Source of the DNA: Pelomonas sp. Root1237
GTDB taxonomy: Bacteria; Pseudomonadota; Gammaproteobacteria; Burkholderiales; Burkholderiaceae_C
Assembly (NCBI RefSeq): GCF_001425055.1
Contig: NZ_LMDK01000012.1
Span: 968,205-1,032,204, forward strand
Direction: 5' to 3'
DNA: 64,000 nucleotides
Numbering within the stretch: the stretch's first letter is position 1; the number at the start of each line of letters is the position of its first letter. Positions 43,701 to 51,800 of this stretch are shown here, piece by piece. A program made the position numbers and the translations under genes. Under the pieces are notes generated by a model. It saw only the letters and a program-made list of their open reading frames with translations, had not been told where the DNA came from and searched no databases.

Positions 43701-44025
43701 CGATCTGCTTGCCGTCCGGCGAGAAGCGGGCTTGGTGTTCCCAGGCGATGGAGTGGGTCAGCGCCTTGGCCTCGCCGCCGCCGATCGGCAGCGTGTACAG
43801 GTCACCCAGCAGGTCGAACACGATCGTCTTGCCGTCGGGGCTGACGTCCACGCTCATCCAGGTGCCTGTCTTCACATCGATGCTGGCCGTCCTGGCCACG
43901 CCGGGCGGCGTGTTGACATTCCAGACCGCGGACGCGGCCGGCGCGGCAGGCTTGGGCGCTTCTTGCGCGTTCGCGGCCAGGGCTGCGGCCAGCAGCAGGG
44001 CGGGGGCGGCGTTCAGACGATGCAT
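40765..44025 (-). CDS. Secreted TolB-propeller / amidohydrolase fusion protein
   Basis: A 1086-residue exported protein. The signal peptide is MHRLNAAPALLLAAALAANA. Residues ~40-650 are repeated PD40/TolB-like propeller blades, each with S(P)DGK (e.g. VDVSPDGKTIVFDLLGDLYT, ARFSPDGKQIAFLSD, LSPDGKQVVYRKVKGG). From ~665 an amidohydrolase domain follows: ARIVTMKGDEVIEGGTVLVDGNRIVAVG, then the metal site in VPGFIDAHWHGSMND, TVEHALPLAEVWDD, and the late LGSIEPGKLADLVVINGNPL. Such fusions are periplasmic or secreted metal-dependent hydrolases, often of peptides or cyclic amides; the substrate is not evident. ATG 44025 is set by the signal peptide. Confidence 0.87.
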   Translation of the reverse strand: MHRLNAAPALLLAAALAANAQEAPKPAAPAASAVWNVNTPPGVARTASIDVKTGTWMSVDVSPDGKTIVFDLLGDLYTLPIGGGEAKALTHSIAWEHQARFSPDGKQIAFLSDAGGGDNIWVMNVDGSGTRAVTKEDFRLLNNPVWHPNGKYLLARKHYTGTRSAGSGEIWLFHVDGDAAKNKGVQLNEKPNWQKDLGEPAVSPDGKYLYYSQDTTPGKTFEYNKDSNGEIYKIFRQDLGDGSVEAFVQGPGGAVRPTPSPDGKYLAFVRRVRNQSTLFLKDLSTGVERPAWSGLSRDLQEIWAMWGVYPSFAWMPGSKEIVVWAEGKIWRVDPFKGTAADIPFHVKDTRELREPMRFAQDVAPAKFAVHQLRGAQVSPDGKRVVYSALGSLYVKDLPDGAPRRLTKQDESFEFAPNWARDGKSVVYATWRDDTQGSVRRLDIASGKETLLVKEPGKYLEPRLSPDGKQVVYRKVKGGGLTSPWHSLDTGLYLAAADGSGKPERIAKEGSGAQFGAKSDELFFTKTSSTSEVEQRFSLTRLNLRDHSETEVARSDAAAEYSVSPDGQWLGFVERYHAYVTPLPAVQGQSGKTITVGAKMDALPVRQLDVNAGSALHWSGDSRKLHFTLGDELFTANAEGKDKATAQKIGFEQASDKPSGKIALTGARIVTMKGDEVIEGGTVLVDGNRIVAVGKDVTVPADAKRIDASGKTIVPGFIDAHWHGSMNDSSLIPQQSWVNLASLAFGVTTLHDPSNLSSAIFTQSEMQRAGIVLGPRIYSTGTILYGARTPFYSNVNSLDDALTHLNRQKAEGAISVKSYQQPRRDQRQQVLEAARQTGMMVVPEGGSLFQLNMSMIVDGHTTVEHALPLAEVWDDVKQLWSQNAVGYTPTLNVGYGGLFGENYWYARTDVWKHPLLSRYVPRTVLEPRSIRRETAPEEDFNVIRVARTATQLSRAGVNTSIGAHGQREGLGSHWEMWMFVLGGMTPHEALRTATINPARNFGFDKDLGSIEPGKLADLVVINGNPLADIRQTDRIAQVMQNGRLFDAMTMNQIAPVAKTRKPLFFEGADGQTMPIDSEALESGHLGD

Positions 44026-44090
44026 GGAGGCGGGTGTTGGGAAGACCAAAACCTTCGATGCTAGCGAAGGGTGGCTTGCCCGCCCGTTCG

Positions 44091-46664
44091 TCACGCCCCA
44101 GCCAAGGCCAGGGCTTCTGCGAGGTTCAGGGTTTGCCCGGAGGCCCAGGCCAGCTTGGCGCCGTCGCGGCTGAGTTGGGCGCCGGCCAGGCGGCGCACAC
44201 GCGCCAGCGCGCGGGCTTCACGCGAGCCCAGGGCGCCCAGATGGCGCTGCCAGTACTGCTCTGCAAAGGCCGCCAGCTGCAGCGCCTGCTCGGGGTGGCG
44301 CAGCCGTGCCAGCGGCCGGGGGAAGAGCTGCAGCGTCAGGGCCCGCGCGTGCAGATGCTGACGCCCATGCGCGATGCGCAAGGCCTGGCGAGCCGCCGCG
44401 AGCATGGCCGGCCAGTCGCGGCGGGCTTCGTGGACCATGGCGAGCGAGATGGCCGCGTCGAGTTGGCCCACGCCGTCGCCGTCGGCCTCGGCCAGCCGCT
44501 GGCAGGCGGTGATCCAACCCAGCGCGGTGGCGATGTCGCCCAGCTCGATCAGGCACTGGGCGCGGTTGCGCAGCCTTGCGGCGGCCTGGCGCGAGTGGCC
44601 GACCGCCTCCCACAGCTCCTGGGCGCGGGCGTACAGCGCCTCGGCCTGCGCGGGCTGGCCACGCGACACGGCGATGGCGGCCAGTTGCTGCCAGGCACGT
44701 GCCTCGGTGGCCACGTCGCCGACGCGCCGGGCCAGGCCGATAGCTTCTTCAAGCGGGCGGGTCTGGCCCTGCTCGCGGTTGTCGCCGGCCAGCAGCACCC
44801 AGGCACGGCGCACCAGAGCCGGTGCGCGGGCGACGGGGTCGCTGCCGGCCAGTTGCAGCGCACGCTCGGCCTCGGCCAGCGCGAGGGCGCGGTCGCCGTG
44901 TGTGAAGGCCAGTTGCGCGCGCAGCTCATGGCCGGCGGAGGAGGGTGCGAGTTGCAGCAGCAGGCCGAGCTGGTCCACCAGCGTGCGGTCCACGCCGTCG
45001 CTTTCCCAGCAGGGGCGCATGGCCAGCGCCAGGCGCACACCCGCGGTGGCGTCGCCATCGTCGACGGCACCGGCGATGAGGGCGCGAGCCTGCTCGCGCC
45101 GTGGCGCCCACGCCGTGATCGGCGCTTGCAGGCCCAGCGCAAGTGCCCAGTCACACAACGCCGCGCGCAGCGTGCCGCGCGCACCGCGCTGCTCGGCCGC
45201 GTCCACGCCTGCGAGCACCCCGCGGCGCAGCAATTCCAGCATGCGGTAGCGCGGCTCGGCATCGCCGCCGGCCTGCAGCAAGGAATGGCTGACCAGCTCA
45301 TTGAGCACTGCCGGCGTGCCGCCGAGGGCTTCCACATCGGCCCAGGCGAAGGCGCCGGGCAGGGCGGCCAAGCGCTGCAGCAGGGCGCGTGGCTCGGGGC
45401 CAAGCAAGGCCAGGCTCCAGTCCAGCAGGCCCGCCACCGAGGCGTGGCGGGGCGCTCGCGTCGGGCTGGCGAGCCAGGCAGGCAGTGGCGCGGCCTGCGT
45501 GCCGAGGCCGCGCCACTGCGCCAGCATCTGGGCCGGCGAAAAGCTGCGTACGCGGGCGGCGGCCAGCTCCAGCGCCAGCGGCAGGCCCTCAAGCTCGCGG
45601 ATCAGTTCGGTCAGCGCGGCCTGGTTGTCGCGGCTGGCGTGGAAGTCGGCCCGCACGGCGCGGGCGCGGTCGATGAAGAGAGCCTGGGCGGTGTCCTGGG
45701 CCGAATTTTCAGCACTTGCAAGCGGCGTCACGTCGATGAGGGTTTCGCCGTCCACCTCCAGCGCATGCCGGGACGTGACGAGCAAGCACAGCGTGGGCGC
45801 CTGCGCCAGCAGCCGCTGCACGGCCTGGGCGACGACGCCGAGGGCCTGCTCGGCGTTGTCCAGCACCAGCAACCGCAGGCCGCCGGGGTCTTGCAGCGCA
45901 GCCTCGATGGCCGGCCAGCCGCCGCCACGCGTGACGGTCAGGGCGCGCTCAAGCGCTGCCACGAGGCCGGCCTCGTCACGCACCTCGGCCAGGGCCGCCA
46001 TGCCGCAGCTCCAGTGGTGCTCGCTGAACTGCAGCCAGGCCAGCTCCACCGCGAGCCGGGTCTTGCCCACGCCGCCTGGGCCGACGAGCGTCAGCAGGCG
46101 CAGCTGGGGCAGCCGCGTGGCCAGCGCTTCGAGCCGGCCCGGCGGCGCGAAATAGCGCGTCAGGTAGCGCGGCAGGCTGGTCGCGAACGAGGGCAGGGCG
46201 GGAGCGTGCACGAACTCGAGCACCGGCTGCGGCTGCAGGGGCAGATCGTCGGCCAGCGCCGCCAGCCGATGCCGCTCGGCGACGACCCAGTCGTCGAAAT
46301 GGCCAGGCAGCAGCTCACCGCCATAGTGGGACGGGTTGCGAGTCGCCTCGAAGTCCTGCACGTCGGACGAGAGCGAACCGGGCAACAGCGAGATCTGCAG
46401 ACGGTCGGCGTTGAAGAGCGGTGCTTCGTCGGTTTCGAGCAGGGCACGCAGCGTGGACAGGGTCTGGCGCAGCCGGTTGCGGCCGACGTCCAGTTCGACA
46501 CCCGGCCACAGCAGTTCGACAAGTTCCTCGCGCGGATGCTGGCGCCTGGGCGCCAGCGCGAGGCGGGCCAGCAGCAGCACGCTGGCGCGGCTGGGCAGGC
46601 GCGTCAGCTCGACGCGGCCGGCCCGCTCGATCTCAAAACCACCGAGCAGGCGCAGACGGAGCAT
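44091..46664 (-). CDS. SARP-like transcriptional activator with BTAD, NTPase and TPR-type regions
   Basis: An 857-residue regulator. Residues 1-~90 form an OmpR-type winged-helix like that of SARP activators (LRLRLLGGFEIERAGRVELTRLPSRASVLLLARLAL...REELVELLWPGVELDVGRNRLRQTLSTLRALLE), followed by a BTAD-like helical region. A STAND/NB-ARC-type NTPase begins near 200 with Walker A GPGGVGKTRLA and a Walker B-like LRLLVLDNAEQAL. The C-terminal ~350 residues are Ala/Leu-rich TPR-like helices. Such proteins switch on nearby genes when ATP and a ligand are bound. ATG 46664 starts at the domain edge. It sits four bases after lpxO on the same strand, so it is co-transcribed with the lipid A pair. Confidence 0.8.
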   Translation of the reverse strand: MLRLRLLGGFEIERAGRVELTRLPSRASVLLLARLALAPRRQHPREELVELLWPGVELDVGRNRLRQTLSTLRALLETDEAPLFNADRLQISLLPGSLSSDVQDFEATRNPSHYGGELLPGHFDDWVVAERHRLAALADDLPLQPQPVLEFVHAPALPSFATSLPRYLTRYFAPPGRLEALATRLPQLRLLTLVGPGGVGKTRLAVELAWLQFSEHHWSCGMAALAEVRDEAGLVAALERALTVTRGGGWPAIEAALQDPGGLRLLVLDNAEQALGVVAQAVQRLLAQAPTLCLLVTSRHALEVDGETLIDVTPLASAENSAQDTAQALFIDRARAVRADFHASRDNQAALTELIRELEGLPLALELAAARVRSFSPAQMLAQWRGLGTQAAPLPAWLASPTRAPRHASVAGLLDWSLALLGPEPRALLQRLAALPGAFAWADVEALGGTPAVLNELVSHSLLQAGGDAEPRYRMLELLRRGVLAGVDAAEQRGARGTLRAALCDWALALGLQAPITAWAPRREQARALIAGAVDDGDATAGVRLALAMRPCWESDGVDRTLVDQLGLLLQLAPSSAGHELRAQLAFTHGDRALALAEAERALQLAGSDPVARAPALVRRAWVLLAGDNREQGQTRPLEEAIGLARRVGDVATEARAWQQLAAIAVSRGQPAQAEALYARAQELWEAVGHSRQAAARLRNRAQCLIELGDIATALGWITACQRLAEADGDGVGQLDAAISLAMVHEARRDWPAMLAAARQALRIAHGRQHLHARALTLQLFPRPLARLRHPEQALQLAAFAEQYWQRHLGALGSREARALARVRRLAGAQLSRDGAKLAWASGQTLNLAEALALAGA

Positions 46665-46668
46665 GGGT

Positions 46669-47586
46669 TCAGAACAGCCACCAGACGAACAAGCCGCCAA
46701 AGATCAGCCACTGCAAGCCGTAGTAGGCGAAGCGGCTCCTGGCCTTGATGCGTTTGCCGAACATGCGCACCTGCTGCACATAGGCAAACAGCCGGTTGAT
46801 GCCGCCGGTCTTGTCGGTGTCCGAGTTGGGGGCGGCTGCGGCGCGGATCAGCGTGTGGCTGATGAAATGGTTGAACCAGCGCGCCACCGGGTTGTTGAGC
46901 GGCCGCTCGACGTCGCAGAACAGGATGATGCGCATCACGTCCGACTGGTTCTCTGCGTAGTGCAGATAGGTCTCGTCGAAGATGACGCCCTGGCCGTCAC
47001 GCCAGGAATAGCGCTCGCCGTCGACCGAGATATAGCAGCTGTCGGCATTGGGCGTGACGAGACCGAGGTGATAGCGCACCGAGCCGGCGAAGGGATCGCG
47101 GTGGGTGACGAGGCGCCCGCCCGGCGGCAAGGCCGCGAACATGGCGGCCTTCACGGTCGGGATGCGCTGCAGCAGCCCGGTCGTCACCGGGCAGAGTTCG
47201 CGCGCCGACGGATGCGCGTCGCCATACCACTTCAGGTGAAAGCGCGTCCAGCCGGTCTTGAAAAAGCTGTTGAAGCCCGCGTCGTTGTACTTGTCGCTCT
47301 TCTTGATCTCGCCCGCGTCGGCCAGCTTGAAGGCTTCGGCGCGGATGTCCTGCCAATGGTCTTGCAGCAGCTTGAGCTCCGGGAAGCCGGCCACCGGCAG
47401 ATAGGGCTTGGCCGGCAGCCTGGAGAACAGGTACATCAGGCAGTTGATGGGCGCCATGAAGGTGGAGTGATCCATCAGCTGGCGGAAGAAGCGCAGGCGC
47501 ACGCGACCGCGGAAATGCACGTACATCGTGCTCGCGATGAAGACCGCCACGATGAGCAGCTTGATATAGGGAATGTCGTGGGTCAT
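46669..47586 (-). CDS. lpxO: Lipid A hydroxylase LpxO-like (aspartyl/asparaginyl beta-hydroxylase family)
   Basis: A 305-residue Fe(II)/2-oxoglutarate dioxygenase with an N-terminal membrane helix (IKLLIVAVFIASTMYV) and a C-terminal one (YYGLQWLIFGGLFVWWLF). The metal ligands are His162 and Asp164 (VTHRDPFAGSVRYHLGL) and a distal His209 (DETYLHYAENQSD). Length and motifs match LpxO, which 2-hydroxylates a secondary acyl chain of lipid A at the cytoplasmic face of the inner membrane. Its ATG overlaps the stop of the acyltransferase gene by four bases, so the two are coupled; this supports a lipid A role. Confidence 0.87.
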   Translation of the reverse strand: MTHDIPYIKLLIVAVFIASTMYVHFRGRVRLRFFRQLMDHSTFMAPINCLMYLFSRLPAKPYLPVAGFPELKLLQDHWQDIRAEAFKLADAGEIKKSDKYNDAGFNSFFKTGWTRFHLKWYGDAHPSARELCPVTTGLLQRIPTVKAAMFAALPPGGRLVTHRDPFAGSVRYHLGLVTPNADSCYISVDGERYSWRDGQGVIFDETYLHYAENQSDVMRIILFCDVERPLNNPVARWFNHFISHTLIRAAAAPNSDTDKTGGINRLFAYVQQVRMFGKRIKARSRFAYYGLQWLIFGGLFVWWLF

Positions 47587-48452
47587 TTGGCGTAGAAGTC
47601 AGCCTCGCCGGGAGGCCGTGACTTGAAGCGCTTGTGCAGCCAGAAGTATTGGTGCAATTGTCGGCGCGCTTGAGCCTCGATGACGGCATTCATGCGGGTG
47701 GCGTCCGCCACGATATCGTCGGTCGGGAAATTTTCCAGCGCCGGCTCGATGACGAGCGTGTAGCCATCCGCCTCGCGGCGCGGGTAGCAGGGCAGCACAG
47801 CCGCTTTGGTCACGGCGGCCATGCGCGACAGCCCGCCGATGGTGGCCGCCGGCACGCCAAAGAAGGGCACGAAGACCGAGTCGCGGTGGCCAAAGTCCTG
47901 GTCGGGCAGGTAGTAGAGGCGATAGCCTTCCTTCAGCGCCCGCAGCGTCGGCCGCGTGCCCTGCTGGCGCGCAAAGATGATGCCGGTGCCAAAACGCAGC
48001 CGCTTGGCGCGAAAGAACGCGTCCAGCCAGGGGTCCTTCTGAACCGAGTAGATGCTGACCAGCGGCGTCTCCAGCGACACCCGCAGGCCGGCCAGGTCCA
48101 GGCCGGTGAAGTGGGGCATCATCAAGATGACATTGCGGCCATCCAACGCGCGCAGGTTCTCAAGGCCTTCGATGCGGACCAGGCGCTTCAGGCGCTCGCG
48201 CGAAGCGAACCAGCCATAGCCGTACTCCAGCAGCATCTGCACCATGGCGACGAAATTCTGGCGCAGCAGGCGGCGGCGAGCTGCCGGTGTCCAGTCCGGC
48301 AGCGCGAGCTTGAGGTTGACTTCACCGATGTGCCGGCGTGACGACGGCATCGATGCGACGAGGTTGCCAATCAGCCAGCCCAGGCCCGTGATGGCGCGAA
48401 ACGGCAGCCAGCTGAGCAGCCAGACAAAACCGACAAGAAGCCTCAGGCCCAC
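47583..48452 (-). CDS. Lipid A acyltransferase, LpxL/HtrB-like
   Basis: A 289-residue lysophospholipid-acyltransferase-family protein with an N-terminal membrane helix (LLVGFVWLLSWLPFRAITGLG). The catalytic HxxxxD motif is His114-Asp119 in MMPHFTGLDLAG, and QQGTRPTLRALKEG, YLPDQDFGHRDSVFVPFFG and GGLSRMAAVTKAAVLPCY are typical of the LpxL/LpxM group that adds secondary acyl chains to lipid A. Slightly short (LpxL is ~305). The gene overlaps lpxO downstream as ATGA. The 87-bp gap upstream includes AT-rich DNA likely to hold the promoter. Which acyl chain is transferred cannot be read. Confidence 0.87.
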   Translation of the reverse strand: MGLRLLVGFVWLLSWLPFRAITGLGWLIGNLVASMPSSRRHIGEVNLKLALPDWTPAARRRLLRQNFVAMVQMLLEYGYGWFASRERLKRLVRIEGLENLRALDGRNVILMMPHFTGLDLAGLRVSLETPLVSIYSVQKDPWLDAFFRAKRLRFGTGIIFARQQGTRPTLRALKEGYRLYYLPDQDFGHRDSVFVPFFGVPAATIGGLSRMAAVTKAAVLPCYPRREADGYTLVIEPALENFPTDDIVADATRMNAVIEAQARRQLHQYFWLHKRFKSRPPGEADFYAK

Positions 48453-48539
48453 GATGTTTCCTGCCGTTTTTTCAAGGCATTCCTTTTAAAAACAATCACT
48501 TAGGGGTGAAGTGCGCCCTGCTGGCGCGCGGCCATTGTC

Positions 48540-48887
48540 TCAGGCCGCCAGCACCGTGCGCCGCAGGCGCAAGCGCTGCGCCGTCAGCATCAGCAGCGGG
48601 ATGGCCGCCAGCCAGGCGTAGGCCCAGGCGGATGGATGCATCGACCACGCCGCCGCGACCAGGCCGCATTGCAGCAACATGGCATTGCCGAAGCCCGCGC
48701 CGCGACCGCCGGTGTAGCTGGCGATCAGCATCGCCGCCAGCCACAGGCCGAGCAGGATGCGCAGGGCGAGCCAGAGCATGCCGGGCTGGTCGAGGGCCAG
48801 CAGGCCGACCAGCGCCGGCCATTGCAGCAGCGCGAAGGTGCAGGGTTCGGAGAGGGCACGGTTCAGCATGGGGTCTCCCGGGCTCAT
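48540..48887 (-). CDS. Small membrane protein translationally coupled to the DUF4157 gene
   Basis: A 115-residue hydrophobic protein with three or four predicted membrane helices (about residues 18-35, 38-58, 66-80 and 83-102) and a basic tail (QRLRLRRTVLAA). I do not recognise a family. Its ATG (48887) overlaps the stop of the large DUF4157/nuclease-like gene as ATGA. An alternative ATG at 48869 would give 109 residues. The position immediately after a putative effector could mean an immunity or membrane-associated partner, but this is only inference. It is the last gene on the strand before the lipid A operon. Confidence 0.65.
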   Translation of the reverse strand: MSPGDPMLNRALSEPCTFALLQWPALVGLLALDQPGMLWLALRILLGLWLAAMLIASYTGGRGAGFGNAMLLQCGLVAAAWSMHPSAWAYAWLAAIPLLMLTAQRLRLRRTVLAA

Positions 48888-51800
48888 CAGGGTTCGACGG
48901 TGTAGTTGCGCCAGCGCGTGGTGATGGTGTTGGCGACGCTGATGTTCAGGTTGGACGTCCGGCGTCCGCTGGCGTTGAGGATCTCGGCTCGGCATGTGAT
49001 GGTGCTGGGGATGTATTGCTCTTCCTCGACCACACCGCGGACGGCCTCCAGCTCACGGCGCCGGCTGGCGCCGGCCGTGGCGAGCTCGGCGTTGATCTCG
49101 TTCAGGGCCGCTCCGCGGTTGCCGCGGCCGTAGTTCATCGTCACATTGAAGTTGCGCGCCGAGCCACCGCCGTCCACCGCAGTCTTCACGTCCGTCTCGA
49201 AGGCATGCAGCATCGAGGCGCCGCCGCGGTTGTTGGCGTCCTGCGTGATGGGGCCGAGGTTCTCCCAGATATTGCCGGGGCCGTCGAGGTTGTGGTTGAG
49301 CAGGTGGCCCTTGACGTAAAGGTGGTCGCCTGCATTGCCGTCGCTGCGGCGCTTGGCCAGCCGCACCCAGCGCGCCGACGTGACGCTGGGCTCGCCACCG
49401 CGCACTGGCCAATGCGAGCGTTGGGCGTTCAGCCGATCGATCTGCGCGGAACGGGCCCATCCCTGCGCGGTGACGGTGCCGAACGCCGGCGGTGTGGAGG
49501 CGCCACCGCCGGCCGGCATCAGGCGCCGCGTGACGGTGGCGATCTCGGTGATCAGCGCGACGATGGCGGCGGAAACCACCTGAGGATCGTTGGACGTCAT
49601 CGGATCGGCCGAACCGCCCGCGGCCGCAGCGCCCGCAGCCGGTGCCGCGCTGCCCAGCGAGCGGGCACGACGGCGCAACTGCTGCAGCCGGCGGTACTTC
49701 TGCTGGGCGTCCGTGCGGTCTTCGCTGGCGGGCAGGCCGGCCAGGAAGTCGGGGAAGCGCTGTGGCGTCGAAGCCACCATCAGCTCGCCTTCCTCGCCTT
49801 CACCCTCGAGATAGAGCTCGTGCGGCTCGCCGCTCTCCGTCGTGAAGCTGAAGCGCTCGCGCCACCATTGCACGACCGCACCAACGGCACCGCGCACTGC
49901 CGCCACGCCGCGGCGCGCCATCGCGATGAAGGCCTGGCCGAGCTCGATGGCACGGTCGATCAGCCAGTCGATGGCCTGGTCGACCAGCGCGCGCACGGTC
50001 TCCAGCAGCTCGTGCATGCGCTCGCCGATGCGGCCCAGGCCGAACTGGTTGGCCAGGAAGCCGATGGCCACCGGCATGGCGCGGTCCAGCGCGTCCTCCA
50101 GGAAAACCGCCGCGCCGTCGATGGCGCCGTGGGCGATGTCCAGGATGCCGTCCAGCACCTTCGAGACGATCTCCAGCATCTCGCGCAGGTACTGCATGAA
50201 GGACTCGATGGCGTTGTAGACGGCCACCAGCGTGTTGATGACCGGCATGATGCCGGTCACGTCCAGCAGGCTCATCAGCCAGCGCGTGGCGCGGCCGATG
50301 ATGGCGTCGGTGACCCAGCTGATGACGCCGTCCAGCACGCGGTCCCACAGGTTGGACAGCTGGTTCTGGATCTCCACCCACAGCCCCGCCGGCCCCTCGT
50401 TGATAAGGATGGACAGGAAGTGCCAGGCGCCGGTGGCCAGGTTCATGATCTGGCGCAGGCGCCGCACGGTGCTGGCGTCGAGCTTGAGCGTCAGCCGCTC
50501 GAAGATGTGCTCCACCGTGATGCCCAGCACCTGCAGCACGAAGCCGAAGATGGAGCCGATCGAGAAGTCGGTCGGCGGCGTGATGCCGGCGGACTCGGCC
50601 TGGCCGAACAGCCAGCCGCTGACGCCGTTGAGCAAGTGGGTACCGATGTTCTCGAAGAAGCGCCCGAAGCCGGCCTTCACGGCGCCCAGCAGGTTGATGA
50701 GGAAGCCGACCGGGTCGGTCAGGATGTCGCCGATGGCCGCGGCGGCCTTGGCCAGCACCTGCACCACCAGCTCGGGCGGCAGGCCCAGCACGCGCAGCAC
50801 CGACTGGAAGAAGGTCCAGGCGGCGCCGGCCAGGTCGCCGTCGACAAACACCTGGCGCAGGATGCGCAGCGCGGTGGCCTGCACGCGCGGCCACAGCGTC
50901 GGGTCGCTGAAGAACTGGCCGAAGACGGGAATGCGCGCCAGGATCTGGTTGAAGACGAAGTTCTTGATGGGCTCGCGGATGCAGCAGGGAATCGCCTCCC
51001 AGACGCTGGACAGGATGAGCTGGGGCAGGCGCATCAGGTCGCCCACCACGCCGATGAGCTTGCGCACCACGCCCACCGCGTTCTCGATGAAGGGCGTCAG
51101 CGCGTCGAAGCCCTGCAGGATCCAGTCGAACAGGCCGCGCACCTTCTCGTCCGCCCAGCTCACGAGGCGCAGCGCCGCGTCCTCCAGCCAGCCCAGGGCA
51201 TTGGCCAACATGGCCATCAGGCTGCTGGAGCGCAGGCTGCCCATCAACGAAGACACCGCCGTGCCCAGCGCGCCCACCTTGGTCGACACCCAGCCACCGG
51301 CCTCGACGATGACGTTGCGCACGGTGCCGATGACCTGGGTCACCGACGGCAACACCGTGGCCAGCGTGTCGCGGTTCTCGGCCACGCCGTCGCCGCCTTC
51401 CATGGCCGTGGCCGAGGCGTTGAGCTGCGTCGACATCTGCTGCATCTGCTGGCCGAAGTTGCGCATCCACGGCGGCGGCAGCATGTCGGCCACCTTCTGA
51501 GCGGTGGCGGCGATGGGCTGCCAGACGGGTGCCGTCTGCTCCTTGACCCAGTCCCAGGCTTCCCCGGCCTTGCTCGTGATCCAGCCGACGATGCCGCCGG
51601 AGCTGTCGGCGCTGGTCGCATCCTCCGGCCCGAAGAGCTGCTCCTTGACCCAGCCCCAGGCATCGCCGACGGCATTGCGCACCGGCGCGGTCCAGTTCCA
51701 GATGTCGGTGCCGAAGGCCTCGATGCGCGCCCACACGGCGCCGGCCTTGCTGCGCAGCCATTCGATGGCCGGCGCGCCATAGCCGTTCCACAGGTCGGTG

